A DNA stretch of 64,000 nucleotides from Pterois miles (lineage: Eukaryota; Chordata; Actinopteri; Perciformes; Scorpaenidae): positions 3,960,501 through 4,024,500 of the forward strand of contig CAMQGK010000604.1 in the NCBI GenBank assembly GCA_947000775.1, given 5' to 3'. Every line of letters starts with the position of its first letter. Position 1 is the stretch's first letter. Below, one piece after another: positions 33,898 to 45,164 of this stretch. Made by a program: the position numbers and the translations under genes. The notes beneath the pieces were generated by a model, which saw only the letters and a program-made list of their open reading frames with translations, was not told the origin of the DNA and did no database searches.

Positions 33898-34545
33898 CAC
33901 CAGGGGCCAGATGTATACATGATACGTACGCACAAATGCCTTTTCCCACACATAAACTGGTATTTATCACGTCACGCATACCTCAGACCAGGTGTACACA
34001 TGGTTTTAGCTGAGATAGGTAAAATGAATATATAGAATATATAAATATAGACTATACATACATTTTTTATTTTCTTATTTAAGTATCGAGCCATCATCTC
34101 CATGTTAATGATTTAATGGTTAATTTTATTTATTTATTTTTTTTGTTAATTTATTAATTTTTAATTTATTTATTATTAAGCATTTTCTGATGCTTAATAA
34201 TAATGATGAATGATGAATTTACTGCAGTGAATGAACTTGTAGTATGGATGCTACATATAGCCACAGGCGTATGTAATGACACCTGCTTTGGCACCGATTG
34301 AGTCCTTGCCAATACGGCAGTCGGTGGGATTGCACTTTCTTTGCTGTATTTCTCATTAAGTGGTCTAATGAGTGGTGGAGGGAGCACAAATATGAATATA
34401 CAAACAGATATTTAAGGGCATTTCTGCATCATTTATGGTCAACTGAGGGTGTAGAAATGAGGCTCGTGCCCGTGTGCCCTGTTCCACAAACGACTGAGAT
34501 GTATAAAACAGAATCAGACCACTTTATAAATTTGACAAAAATGTG
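33898..34545. mobile_element. Possible TIR element with GGGGCCAGATNTAT end
   Basis: Starts CACCAGGGGCCAGATGTATA followed by CGTACGCACAAATGCC, resembling the ends of an abundant fish DNA element that I recall as GGGGCCAGATTTATAA with GTACGCAC motifs. The presumed other end (about 34500-34545, ACCACTTTATAAATTTGAC) is weakly matched. No transposase. A 14-bp perfect hairpin lies near its middle. Confidence 0.35.
34170..34203. repeat. Perfect 14-bp inverted repeat, 6-base loop
   Basis: The left arm 34170-34183 ends in TTATTAAGCAT, the loop is TTTCTG, and the right arm 34190-34203 starts ATGCTTAATAA. All 14 pairs match. Surrounding DNA is very AT-rich. Confidence 0.85.
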
Positions 34546-35199
34546 TGAAAACACTTAGTAGTAGTTAGTGGTGAATCTACAGAGTTAAATGCAGCTGAAC
34601 TGTGACGACTCTAAAGACTTATGCACATATGACAGTAAACACAATATAAAACTGAGTTGCCATTTTCAAATGAATGGCAATGGAAATATAATTTCAAGCT
34701 GGGAAGAGTCAAATGCATATGCAAATGTGTTGTGGTGGTGGAGGAGAGCCAGTGTGAGGTAGTGATTGCTCTTAAATGGGTGACCTGTATTTGAAATCCT
34801 AGAAAGAAGACATTATTGGTCCTTTGTGTAATTTGACCTCTGTCTAAATACTAGAAGGTATATATGAATGTCACATTCATCCCTCAAGGACACAAAGATT
34901 GAATGTTTTTTTTCCTGCACCGCCGATGAAAAGAGCTGCTGATCCACGTCTTAAAGGTAGCATATGTGGCATAGCTACAGCTCCTCTTAAGGCCGGGACT
35001 TTTATTTTCTCTCAAAAGGATTAGGTCAGCAGTTCAAGGCATGAAGGCCCACAGCACTGCCAGCCTTTTCTTGCTTCCTTCTTTGAGCTCAATCAAAAGA
35101 AAGGATGAACTGAAGCCAAAGGTGCACAAGTACTATATATGTAGTGGCAAACCCTTCACTCCGTCCTGTTGAAGAGTCTTGTGGATATATCTGTATTCA
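34546..35199. other. Unique sequence, no gene seen
   Basis: No repeat or exon recognised. Confidence 0.45.
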
Positions 35200-35206
35200 T
35201 GTGTGT

Positions 35207-35237
<31 letters not shown>
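35200..35237. repeat. (GT)n microsatellite
   Basis: GT repeats with one AT step at 35211-35212. Confidence 0.95.
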
Positions 35238-35270
35238 GTCAACAGGAAGGCCACTAACCTTTCTTTGCAG

Positions 35271-35387
35271 CTCTTGCCTCTCACAGCAGCAGTGCTGTTG
35301 GCCTGTCTATCTACACCTGTAGCTCAGCTTCGTTCTGGCTCTTCACCTCCTCCTGCTCAGCACGCAGACAGGAAAGAGGGAGCACAG
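35271..35387 (+). CDS. Candidate exon, plus strand (uncertain)
   Basis: A strong acceptor (CTAACCTTTCTTTGCAG) and a strong donor (CACAG before GTGAGG) enclose 117 bp with 39 open codons, phase 0 at both ends. The translation begins with a hydrophobic run, LLPLTAAVLLACLSTPVAQ, then becomes polar (PPPAQHADRKEGAQ), as in a signal peptide or membrane segment. No start codon lies within it. The opposite strand also holds an exon-like segment (35317-35352). Antisense readings of coiled-coil DNA often look hydrophobic, so this may be a shadow. Confidence 0.25.
35317..35352 (-). CDS. Weak candidate micro-exon, minus strand
   Basis: After the pyrimidine-rich acceptor CCTCTTTCCTGTCTGCGTGC and TGAGCAG, 12 codons encode EEVKSQNEAELQ, ending at CTACAG before a poor donor GTGTAG. 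It is a multiple of three and similar in character to the neighbouring coiled-coil candidates on this strand. An in-frame stop lies immediately after, so the weak donor must be used if this is real. It overlaps the plus-strand candidate. Confidence 0.25.
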
Positions 35388-37929
35388 GTGAGGTGTACAG
35401 AGGATTGAAGCTGTCTGTTTTTAAAGGTGTCAGCACACCTTACTTTTGCATAATACATATCACACCTTGCAGATGATCCATTAGCAGGTTACAGCAAGAG
35501 AGACGAGCAATAAGCTGAGGAGACACACCTGCAGCAGACACACAAAGTCGGGCACACACAAATACACAATACCCTCCACTTTTACTGCCAGATGAGAGGG
35601 TGGGATCGTCCCTGTGGGACTGACTTGTGTATGACTGCATTTAAAACCACTTTTACTGGACTGACTTCTGGGCTGCGACCCTAAACTGCCTCCGGAGAAA
35701 GCGCAAAAGACAAAGTGCGGAAGAGAGAGAGAGGAAAAAAGAGAGAAATAGAGCAAAAGATGAACATAGGGAGAGGGGCAAGCAGAAGAAGAGAAAAGGC
35801 AAGCCACCACACCACCCTGCACTTCCAGACACTGATTTATAATTTTAATATCTCTAATTTCCACAGCAGCACCCATTTTCCAAATGTCATTTTCCAATTT
35901 ATGTCAAACCGTGTGACCATTTTTCTTAATACAGCTTATGACAAGCTCGGTGGCAAGGCGGATATGCAATTCAGATTGAGTGTTTTACAGGCACAGCAGC
36001 AGACACACTCGGGTGTTTGTGTGTTTATCTTTATCAGTGTCTGCTCAGTATTTTGGAGGGGAAAGACTGGGAGCGTTACACACCCGGGAAAAATTGGATT
36101 CCCTGCAAAATATGTGCCCTCAGGGAACAAAACCATAATTCTGGCATAAATCTAATAATTACAGTTATCATAATAAGACTTATGATGGTGGCAATGATAA
36201 TGTATTAAAATATGCATTAACATTAAGAGCTTGAAATGGAATGTGGGCCGGCTTTATGACCATTACATGAATATTGATGTTAATTAAAACAGAACCTCCC
36301 TTTTTATGTATCACTCCATCTTGTTGTAATGGTACGAGTCGGACACAGTGGTGGTGAGCCAGATGGTTTACCCTATGAGGGGCACTGTGGAACTCCTCTT
36401 GGATGTGCTAGGGTCTTTGCAGGTTGCCTTTTATCATATCAAACTGGGTGAGTGTGGACCATGGATGTATTAAGAGACACAGGACGGGTTTCTGTTGGCA
36501 ACATCATAACAGAGATGCATGTGCAGAGATGACAAGGAGTTGTGGAGTAAACTGCAACAACTGGATTGAAAATGTTTAATATTGATGATTTGATGATGAT
36601 TTCACATACTTTTGATAAAAACAAAAGGAGGTTATGGATCCAGGGCTGATGGGCAAAAGCATTCTAGTCACAGGGTGCTAGCAAAGAAACGGGTGATCAT
36701 GGTGAGCTGTGACGCAGTTCGATAAAGACGAACTGATCGACAACGGGTGACGGACCCACTATCTATGGAAATATTTATGTATATCTAGCAACTATGCCTT
36801 AAAACTTAAGAGTGATGTAAGACTTTATTACGGCTCTAAATTGCTGTAATGGTACACGGCTATGGCGTGGGAAGCTCACTCCGGTATGTTACGTTACATT
36901 TTGAAGGGTAGATATCTGGTAATCTACCAAGGCAGCCGCTCCTCCTTTCCCCTGCACACACGCAGTAATGTTTGGATATCAAAAAACCCATATATAGTGT
37001 ATTAGTGTAAAGGAGGCTCCAGACACACTGTGCTAATCCAGATGTTTACGACGGAAGTGGCAGCTGTGTCCCATGTTCTCTAAAAGACAGGGAAAGGTGT
37101 CCTATGCTTCCTTTACCATCTCATTTTGCCTGGGAAACATGGGACCAACCTTTACGTCGAAAGGTACACGATATATTCAAACTGACTTAGTCACTAAATA
37201 AAAAATGTTAGGGACTAACAGATTATTAGCAATAGAATCTAAAATCATTTTTAGAGACCATTACAAAAAGCCCCAAAATGTTTCAGACCAATTTGTATTA
37301 GTCACCTTCCCTCAACAACACGGCGTCTCTTTCTTGTTGTTTCATTAATCCATTATGAATTAATATTTACGCTTTTCATTGCCCTCATCAGTCACATTTA
37401 CAATCAAGAAAAAGAAGTTAAAAGTGAAAAGACGTCAACATCTTTCTCTCCCAACGAGCTTAGATTTCCTTTGCGACCACTAAGAGAAGAATGAAAGATG
37501 ATGATATTGACAAAACTTAAATAGAAAGCTATCTGGTAGCAGATTTAGATTACAGTGTAAGAGATACCGCAACAATATCCTCAACATTTCAACTCCATTT
37601 TTACACAAAAATTGCTTGGTATTAGTGATTTATAGAACCATGCCAATGATTTTCCATGTTTCATCACATTAACTTTAAACAGCTGCTACTGACCTTTTTC
37701 CAAAGCATAAAATAATTTTTAGATTGATTTCCTTCTTTACAGTGTTGTAATGCAGCTGCAAGCACAGAAGAAAGTCTGACACCTGAGACAGACGTTGTGA
37801 TGACGACGTGATGTGCAGTAAATGCCAATAAATGATATAAGAGCAAATACAGTATTTAACAGCTCCAGCTGCTTTCTAACAATAATATGAAGTTGATTCA
37901 AGAGAAACTAGAATTACTGTCTTGTGGTT
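35388..37929. other. Unique sequence, no gene seen
   Basis: The longest open frame (144 codons, plus strand, 35715-36149) shows no recognisable domain and competes with a 138-codon frame on the other strand. No repeats recognised. Confidence 0.45.
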
Positions 37930-38330
37930 GTATGGCCCCACCAACCTGTCAGCTTCATCATTTTGTCTTGTTTCATGTGTGACATTGTCTTAATTTGCAT
38001 ATGGATTTATGGGTTATGGACAAAAACATGTTTTGTGAGGTCACAGTGACCCCTGAACACCAAAATCTTATCAGTTCATCCTGGAGTCAAAGTGGACATT
38101 TGTGCCAAATTTGAAGAAATTTGATGAAGGCGTTCCCGAGATATCACAAGAATGGGACGGACGTGAGGTCACAGTGACTTTGACCACCAAAAGCTAATCA
38201 GTTCATCCTTGAGTCAGAGTGGAAAATCCCTCCAGGTGTTCCTGAGATATCGCCTTTACGAGAATGAACCTGACGGATGTATGGACAGTCCGTAAATATA
38301 ATGCCTGTCGTGGTCACATAATAAAATGAA
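37930..38330 (+). repeat. Dispersed repeat with two ~128-bp internal units
   Basis: Two consecutive units start with GAGGTCACAGTGAC at about 38038 and 38166 and share CACCAAAA, TCAGTTCATCCT, GAGTCA, GTTCC and GAGATATC. The pattern GGTCACAGTGAC, CAGTTCATC and GTTCCTGAGATATCG is one I recall as frequent in fish genomes. There is no open frame or terminal repeat, and class is unknown. Confidence 0.6.
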
Positions 38331-39358
38331 ATGGTCACTGTAACGGGAAAATGCAAGTTGGTCAGCAGTGATGTCTTACATTAATGGGATCTGTATGCAC
38401 ATGTACATTCAAACACATTTATTGAACTGATGGTTTGCTACCTGACTCCAGGCTGGCAAAGAGAAACATGACCCTAATACCAACTGCCTGTGATCACTCC
38501 CAATACAAGTTCCACTTTGCTCTAAGAACCATTAATGATAACTGGGGTCTAAGTGACAGAGTAGTGTTAAGACCTTAACCAGTCTCACCTCACCTCCCTC
38601 CTCTCCCCTATGAGCCCAACACCGATCGACTCTCTGAGTGGCGGCCCGCCAGCTCCCGTGTTCCCTACTATTGAAAAAAGGGTAAAAATAACAGGAACAA
38701 GTTGTCGGAAATGAAATTTCAATTCATCCAGTCCCTTTATACACTGGTGCGAGAGCCTGTCGTTGAGAGGGAGGGATCAATAGTGTTTAGACAGCAGGGC
38801 AGATTTTCTAAGCGTCGGATCAATAGGAAGGAGAGAGGAAAAAATACCCTGGCTTTTCTTTGGCTGTTGTAGTAAATACGAACAAATCAGTGGCCTTAGG
38901 CTAAATGGATTGACCAGCTGTTTCCGAGTTCTGTGTTGTAAATAAAGATCCATTCTGAGGTGTGTAACCGAGGCCCAAAGGCGAGAGCGCCACAGTTCAG
39001 GTTGGCCCTGCGTGGGCCGTGCTGGACCACACAAGTATCAGGGGGGATGGAGGCAAGGTAACCGAGGAGGGACAGAGGGCAGGGGACAGGGGACAGGGTC
39101 TGGCTGCTGTTATTCAACTCGGTAAATTAAATAAAAGGGGGTATAGTTTTTCATACTAGACCCAGTGATCCCAATGATTTCTTTCTGTAGTATGTTTAAT
39201 AAAGTTTGAAATATTCTGCGTCTGCCCCTCCAAGTGGCGATAGCATGAAAGCAATCATGTATCCAGCATTTTAGATATGTTGTATTACACTGTAGTATAT
39301 AATTTGTATTTTTTTTGTATGCTCATATAAATACAAGATTGAAAATTTCACCTTAAAG
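38331..39358. other. Unique sequence, no gene seen
   Basis: No exon recognised. 38777-39117 has two overlapping minus-strand open frames without splice support. Confidence 0.45.
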
Positions 39359-39686
39359 TAGGGCTGTCACAACATCAGATTTTCACTACACAATTACCAC
39401 GGCAAAAAGAATTCCTGATAGCGACAATATCACAAAAATAATAATAATAATAACAATAATGCTTCAATCAAATTCATCTTTAACTTTGTTTATTGTGGAT
39501 TTTGTCTCATATTTTGCAAATTAATTACACTCAAAATATGAGTGTAGTGAGAGTGAAAACCATAAAAGTGTATAAAACGTGATTTAAGAGGCAGAGGACT
39601 ATTTACACAATGTTATCATGTGTGTTATTAACATATCAATAAATTATTTTGATTATCGTCAATAGCAGTATATCGCGACAGCCCTA
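39359..39686. mobile_element. MITE-like element with TAGGGCTGTC ends
   Basis: Left end TAGGGCTGTCACAAC and right end ATCGCGACAGCCCTA are inverted repeats, perfect over 10 bases; adjacent flanks extend the symmetry (AAAG and CTTT). The 328-bp interior is AT-rich (AATAATAATAATAACAATAA) and non-coding. It is a typical non-autonomous DNA element sharing its end sequence with copies A-D. Confidence 0.8.
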
Positions 39687-41330
39687 CTTTACACTTACAC
39701 AGAAATAATTCTTATCTTATATCTGATTAAAGAAAATGACAAAATGCCAGAAACGCAACTTATCAGCTGACTAAAACAAATCATTATATGAAGGATAAGG
39801 TCTGGTCTGTGACGTAGGCCACTGTGGCAGGTTAAATATCTCCACCAATATACTGGGCTAATCAGAGGGTGAGATCCTGACAGGATGACTGATGGTCTGC
39901 TTGCTTTGCCTCACCTCTGGACTTATTAAAGAAAAACACCACAGGCCACGCTTTCACAAAACTCATTGGTCAACCACAGCGGTGGATGTGATGGGTGAAA
40001 TTCATCACTAAAAACTCCTCAGCCCAAACAAAACACACATTGGAGCGCCAGGCGACACAAGATCCTCTGGTCATTACCGATTGCCTCTGAACTCAGCGAG
40101 AAGACACTCTGAATGCGCGTGGAAAAGGATGGCTGTTGACTCGCGCTGCAGGGTTGACAAGAAAAAAGAGGAGGAAGAGAGAAATCTTCAGCTTTGCTAT
40201 GCTTGGAAACACTGTCTGGGGCTCAGGAGGAGTATACATGTGGCTAAAATCCCTTTCCTCTCAAGACTGGCCCCTGCTAGGGAGAGAGTCAAAAGGACTA
40301 CCTAGCTTTATAGTTGGCCTCCCTAAATATAACAACAATATCTGTTGTTGTCTGTCTCATTGCATCAGGCCAGTAAAACTGCACTTTGGTGGTACAATTG
40401 CACAAACAGACCGACTGTACAATTGCAGTCACATAACAGACACAGAATCGTCACAAGAATACATAAACAGAGCAGCTAGGCATGTTGTGCAACTCATTTG
40501 AGAGCAATTTCACAGTGTAATTGAGGCTTTGTGTGTGCGTATATGTGTGTTTTGTAAGAGGCGCCTCTCTCTGATTAAGGTGACCTGAGATTGTGCACTT
40601 ACCGAATCTCAGGCTGAGCAGCAGAGGTTAGAGCACAACTCATTGGCTTCCTGAACACATTACCTTAATGATGCCATTCCTCACGCCTCCATTTCAACAC
40701 ATTTAGAGATGGAGCAGTTACAACGTCTATTAAGACATTCAAATGACTCCCCCAGCTATTTACCCGCTGCTCTAGTACAAAAGGGTAGGCTGAATTAAGT
40801 GTGACAGCGCCGACTCGTTTCCCTTTCCAAACAGACAAAAATACATAGACAAAGTCATCACGCAGGAGTGGTCATTAAAAATTTAGATTACAGCTTCCTT
40901 GCTTTCCCCGAAAACTCTTGTCTTTTTTCTCTGCTTGTTAATAGGATTGTTTTTCTTTTAATATTAAAGTGTTCATTATGACAGATTGTGAACTCTGAAT
41001 GCTGCTTGTTCTCCCATTCCTGGCATCTGATCAAACCTCATTTACTCGACTAGGGGATTGAATGAAATGTCTGATCATTAACCCTGTGTCTGCCTGCCTC
41101 TGGAGGAGGAGGAGGAGTGGCTGTTTGCTTCCTACACATTTTATCTTTTGGTGCACCTCAGTTTAAGCAGCTGTTTTCTATGTTGTGAACATCTGCGTCA
41201 GCCATACTAAAACATTCACTAACCTGTAAAACACAGGAGGTATATGAAGTGCCCTTGAAAGCTATTTACTTTCACTGTCAGCTGCCAAAGATGCCAATCT
41301 GACTGTCAGCTTTTCTATTATACTCTAGTT
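39687..41330. other. Unique sequence with one strong isolated donor
   Basis: On the minus strand a near-perfect donor (ATTCG before GTAAGTG) lies at 40603, preceded by possible acceptors at 40614 and 40651. The enclosed 11 or 48 bp cannot be assigned. Otherwise nothing recognised. Confidence 0.4.
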
Positions 41331-42115
41331 CAGTGGTTCCCAACCTGAGGTCTGGGTCCTCCTTAGGGGGAGGCTAAAGATCACAGGGGTTGCGCCAGGA
41401 TTTGTCTGTTCAGAGGTTGCCAAATTAAATTTGCATATGTTTATACATGTACTAAAACCACAATAACACACTTACTGGATAATTTATACAGAATTATACA
41501 TATAAAACTATTTAAAAAGATATATTGTTTGCTTTTTAGTAGGCCACATTCTGTTTAAACCCAGTATTTGTGCACAGTTGCAGATACAGTTCATGTTACA
41601 CTAATATCACTAGTATTAAACTATTCGATTCCAGTGGTGGCAGTGTGGGATTTTTTTCTGACTTGCGTGATCAGAAAACTTCTAATAACTGCAGTGTTAT
41701 AGTCCAAAATTCAAGATTTATAGAAAAAACATAGATGTAATCATTTCCAAAATTTACAACATTTTTATCTAATGAATTATTCTGCTTCAATCCATATTTG
41801 TTGGCGTTTAGTCTTTTAAAAACAACCCTGCAGTCAAAAAGTATTTGCTCTCCTGCTTTCCGCACAAGGGAGGCACAAACCTGTATTAACGGGACAGTAT
41901 AGCAGCAACCGAACAGTAACCACAGTAACAAAAACTACATTTCAGCTCTAATACTATTAAAGTAAATTAATTATGTTTACTTGGGAAAAAACTGACAAGG
42001 TCAAGTCATTAAAGGGAGTTGATTTAACAGCAAAGACTAACTTTTAATAAGGGTGATGACAGGGGGTCTTAGATACAAGTAGGGAGCTTCAGGGAAAGTA
42101 GGTTGGGAACCACTG
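41331..42115. mobile_element. hAT-like non-autonomous transposon
   Basis: Ends CAGTGGTTCCCAACCT and AGGTTGGGAACCACTG are perfect 16-bp inverted repeats of the CAGNGGTTCCCAACC type used by Charlie-like hAT elements. The flanking 8 bases, CTCTAGTT and CGCTATTT, match at 6 of 8, as expected for an old hAT target duplication. The 785-bp interior has no transposase frame (longest 86 codons), so it depended on another element. Confidence 0.88.
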
Positions 42116-42899
42116 CGCTATTTCTTGGCCAGGTTACTGTCCAATGAGCTGCACATCTCAGTGAGTGGTCCTTAATGTCGTCAAGTCCCTACAGACTATC
42201 TGCCCCGTACTCGGGCCCGTGTAAGCGGTTGAGGTATTTGGGGTGTTCTTGGGAGGAGACAAGGGCTATTGAGAGTGTTTATGTTCCTGGCTTGTACAGA
42301 GGCTTCTAATGTGCAACACAGGGCACTTCAGTATTCAGACGCCTGGGGCTATTCTCTAAGTGGTCTTTACTTTGAAAACACAGGTGCCCTCCAGGGGTTG
42401 ATGAGTGGTGGTTGTGTGCATGTGTGTGTATGTATGAGGAGGCAGTAAGCTGGGAGGGCAGATAAAGGAGCCGCACTGTTCCGACGAGGCCCATGCAACG
42501 CTCTGAATAATATATCCATACATCATGAGTCCATGTCAGACTTTGATTCAGTGTGGTGGTCTCACAGAAACCACCATGGTATTATCTTTAATAATGCAAG
42601 CTGGGATTAAGCGCTTGCTCTCTTCTGATAAATATGGGCAAATCAATTAATTCCACTGACATCCCCCCCTCAGCACACATATAAATCCAACATTGTGCTT
42701 GGCTTTCTTGTTTTTGCTCTCTAAAGCAGGACTGAATAGTTTTTATGTCCTTATCCTAAAGAAAAACTCTACAGTGTAGGGAAGATTTGTTATTGTTGCA
42801 CAACACTGTAAAATAACTGTGATGTTGATATTTGAAAACCTAATGAAGTTTGGAGGGGGCTCATAAATCTGAAAAATAATGGTGCATACCCCTCGCCGC
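42116..42899. other. Unique sequence, no gene seen
   Basis: No repeat or exon recognised. Confidence 0.45.
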
Positions 42900-43050
42900 T
42901 GGTGCATAAGAAGAAGCAATCGATTGGTACCAGCTGTCAAGTTAGTTAAATAACCAGAGTTAGGCTAAATTTTGGCAAGGAAAAACTGAAATAGCCATTT
43001 TCAAAGGGGTCCCTTGACCTCTGACCTCAAGATATGTGAATGAACACTCT
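42900..43050 (+). mobile_element. TAGGGCTGTC-ended repeat, copy C (fragment)
   Basis: GCTAAATTTTGGCAAGGAAA, AACTGAAATAGCCATTTTCA, AAGGGGTCCC and TTGACCTCTGACCTCAAGAT align with the first half of copy A and with copy B. Only about 150 bp remain, without ends. Confidence 0.65.
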
Positions 43051-43129
43051 GATATGAACAGAGTGAAAACTGTATCTTATTAGATAAACAGATGTTGACA
43101 AACTGCATAATTTGTAGTTTAAAAAGGTA

Positions 43130-43254
43130 ACAAATCACAATACATCACAATATATCAAACTGCAACACCCAGTATATCGCAAAATGTTTAAAATAGCAAT
43201 AAGATCGTATCGTGATAATATCGTATTGTGGGGCCTCTGGTGACTCTCACCCCT
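43130..43254 (+). mobile_element. Fragment of an ATATCG-rich TIR element
   Basis: CAATATATCAAACTGCAA, CACCCAGTATATCGCAAAAT, CGTATCGTGATAATATCG and GGGGCCTCTGGTGACTC, ending ACCCCTA. I recall this series as one end of a common fish element. The left end is missing. Confidence 0.5.
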
Positions 43255-44577
43255 AAAAGTTTGACAAATCTCTCACTATAATTACCACTCAGGCAACTGT
43301 GACCATGCAAGAAAATGCCTTTTATGACCTGTTGTAATATAAACGTGCAGCCATCATGTAAATACAGCATAACTGCATAGATTTTCTTCACTGTGTCTTG
43401 GTAGAAAACTGATTATAATGATTATAATGAAAGAAAATATGAGTTTGTCACAGAGATTGTGGTGTCAGTGAGTGCAGTACTGATGGAAAGGCCTCATGGC
43501 CATTTTAAAGGCTATAGACCGCTTAGCAGACCTCAGCTGGTCCTCATGCCAGTGAGCTTGGTAATGAGGAGCATCTGGCACGACAGTCGTTAGACCTGGC
43601 TATCTCCACCTTCAGGAACCATCTTTTATTTCCATAAAACCTTTTATCCATTTCTCTCTGTGCTGCTGCTATATAGTCTAACACCGGCCGAGGGCCATTA
43701 ATGACTACACCAGTACAGCAAATGTCATTACATAGCTTGTCTTATCAATACTTCTAAAAACAGAACATCAATAGAAATGGAGGCAGAGCAGATATAATAT
43801 GTTTCTGGTAGTGTCACAATCTTGTAGGTCTAATTAAGCTGAGTTCAACAGAAAGGCTGCATGAGAGGAGAGAGTGACCCAATTAAAACCAAATCGAAAC
43901 TCAGACTTACTCTACTGTAGTGTGGTTCATGCACACAATGAGCAGGAACCTGTGAAAACAAGGAGAACAAGCTTTATTAGTCCCTAAAAAGCCCTGTTGC
44001 TGCATTAATATTCCAGCCTAATGAAAGCTTAGTTTTTTCCCCCATTTCCCTACACTTGCCTGTCACTGTTCGGTTCATAAATATTGTCTTATTATGATCA
44101 TCATGACTTCTTTTTTTTTTCTCAAGATATGCGGAAAAATTTCAGAGCCAATTACCAGAATGACAGGTGAAATGGGATCGTGCTGAGAAGAAATGAAGGG
44201 TTGCCATGGTGATATAGCCAAAGAATCAGATTGTATGTGTGATCATGTGACCAGTATCTGGCTGAACTGCTGCTACGCTCAGGCCCCGCACACCAAAGGA
44301 CACTTAACCTCAATCGCTGGCAGCAATCGCAGGCCCATCCAGCTGAATTTATTTGCTATTTCTGTCTGCGGCTCAGGCTGGCTGCATGTCTGGTGCTGCA
44401 GCTCCAGCCAAACTCCTCTTTTCCTAATGACAGCCCTGGAGTACTGAGCACAGGGCTGAGGGAGGCCTGAGTAGAATATTTACAAAATCTGCATAAAGAG
44501 GAGGCTTCTGACAATGTTACAATGTGCATAAGGAGTGGACATAAAGCTGGACAACACACAGTCAGATACAGTAAAAA
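43255..44577. other. Unique sequence with a splice-flanked 39-bp segment
   Basis: On the minus strand, bases 43949-43911 lie between a very good acceptor (TTCTCCTTGTTTTCACAG) and a very good donor (GTAAGTC). Two frames are open (VPAHCVHEPHYSR or FLLIVCMNHTTV); neither is recognised. It could be a micro-exon joined in phase after 45122-45164 or a pseudo-exon. Confidence 0.35.
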
Positions 44578-45005
44578 CTAGAGCCGTCAAAGTTAACGTG
44601 ATAACACGTTAATGCAAAGTTGTTTTAACGTTATTAATTTCTTTAATGCATTAATGCAACTTGCGATTTTCAGGTTGTAGCAAACTCAGTTTTAGAGCTA
44701 GACATGCCCACTTTATGATAATCACGTGCAGTTTGGATCAAGTCATTGTCAAGTCAGCACACTGACGGCTGTTGTTGCCTGTTGGGCTTCAGTTTGACAT
44801 GTTATGATTTGAGCATATTTTTTATGCTAAATGCAGTACCTGGGAGGCCTTCTGGACAATATTTGTCATTGTTTTGTGTTGTTAATTGATTTCCAATAAT
44901 AAATATATACATACATTTGCATCAAGCAAGTATATTTGCCCACTCCCTAGGCGGTACATTTTGAACAGAAAAAAAAAACATATTTTAATTGATTAACAGC
45001 CCTAG
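44578..45005 (+). mobile_element. TAGGGCTGTC-ended repeat, copy D
   Basis: Begins TAGAGCCGTCAAAGTTAACG and ends AATTGATTAACAGCCCTA. The interior keeps CGTGATAACACGTTAATGC, GACATGCCCACTTTATGATA, AAGTCAGCACACTGACGG and GTTGTTAATTGATTTCC. It has lost the middle stretch (GGAAAAACTG to TTGACCTCTG) seen in A, B and C, leaving about 428 bp. Non-coding. Confidence 0.8.
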
Positions 45006-45121
45006 AAAACACACTGCTTTAACGTTCACAAAAAAAAAAAAAGATATATGTATGTATGTAGAAAAGAAGCAGGATTGCTCAGTACGATGGAGGTACAGGG
45101 TGCCATATAAGAAAGGCTCAC

Positions 45122-45164
45122 CTGCAAAGCATACTGCTCAGAGTTTATTTTGTCAGTGACAGCT
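45122..45164 (-). CDS. Candidate short exon, minus strand
   Basis: Between the acceptor ACATATGCATATTTTTAG and an ideal donor (TTGCAG before GTGAGCC) lie 43 bp. The only open frame gives AVTDKINSEQYALQ after a 1-base remainder, a helical, heptad-compatible sequence (V, I, Y, L). The exon ends in phase 0, like the other coiled-coil candidates on this strand, and needs two codon bases from the preceding exon. The short length limits confidence. Confidence 0.4.
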
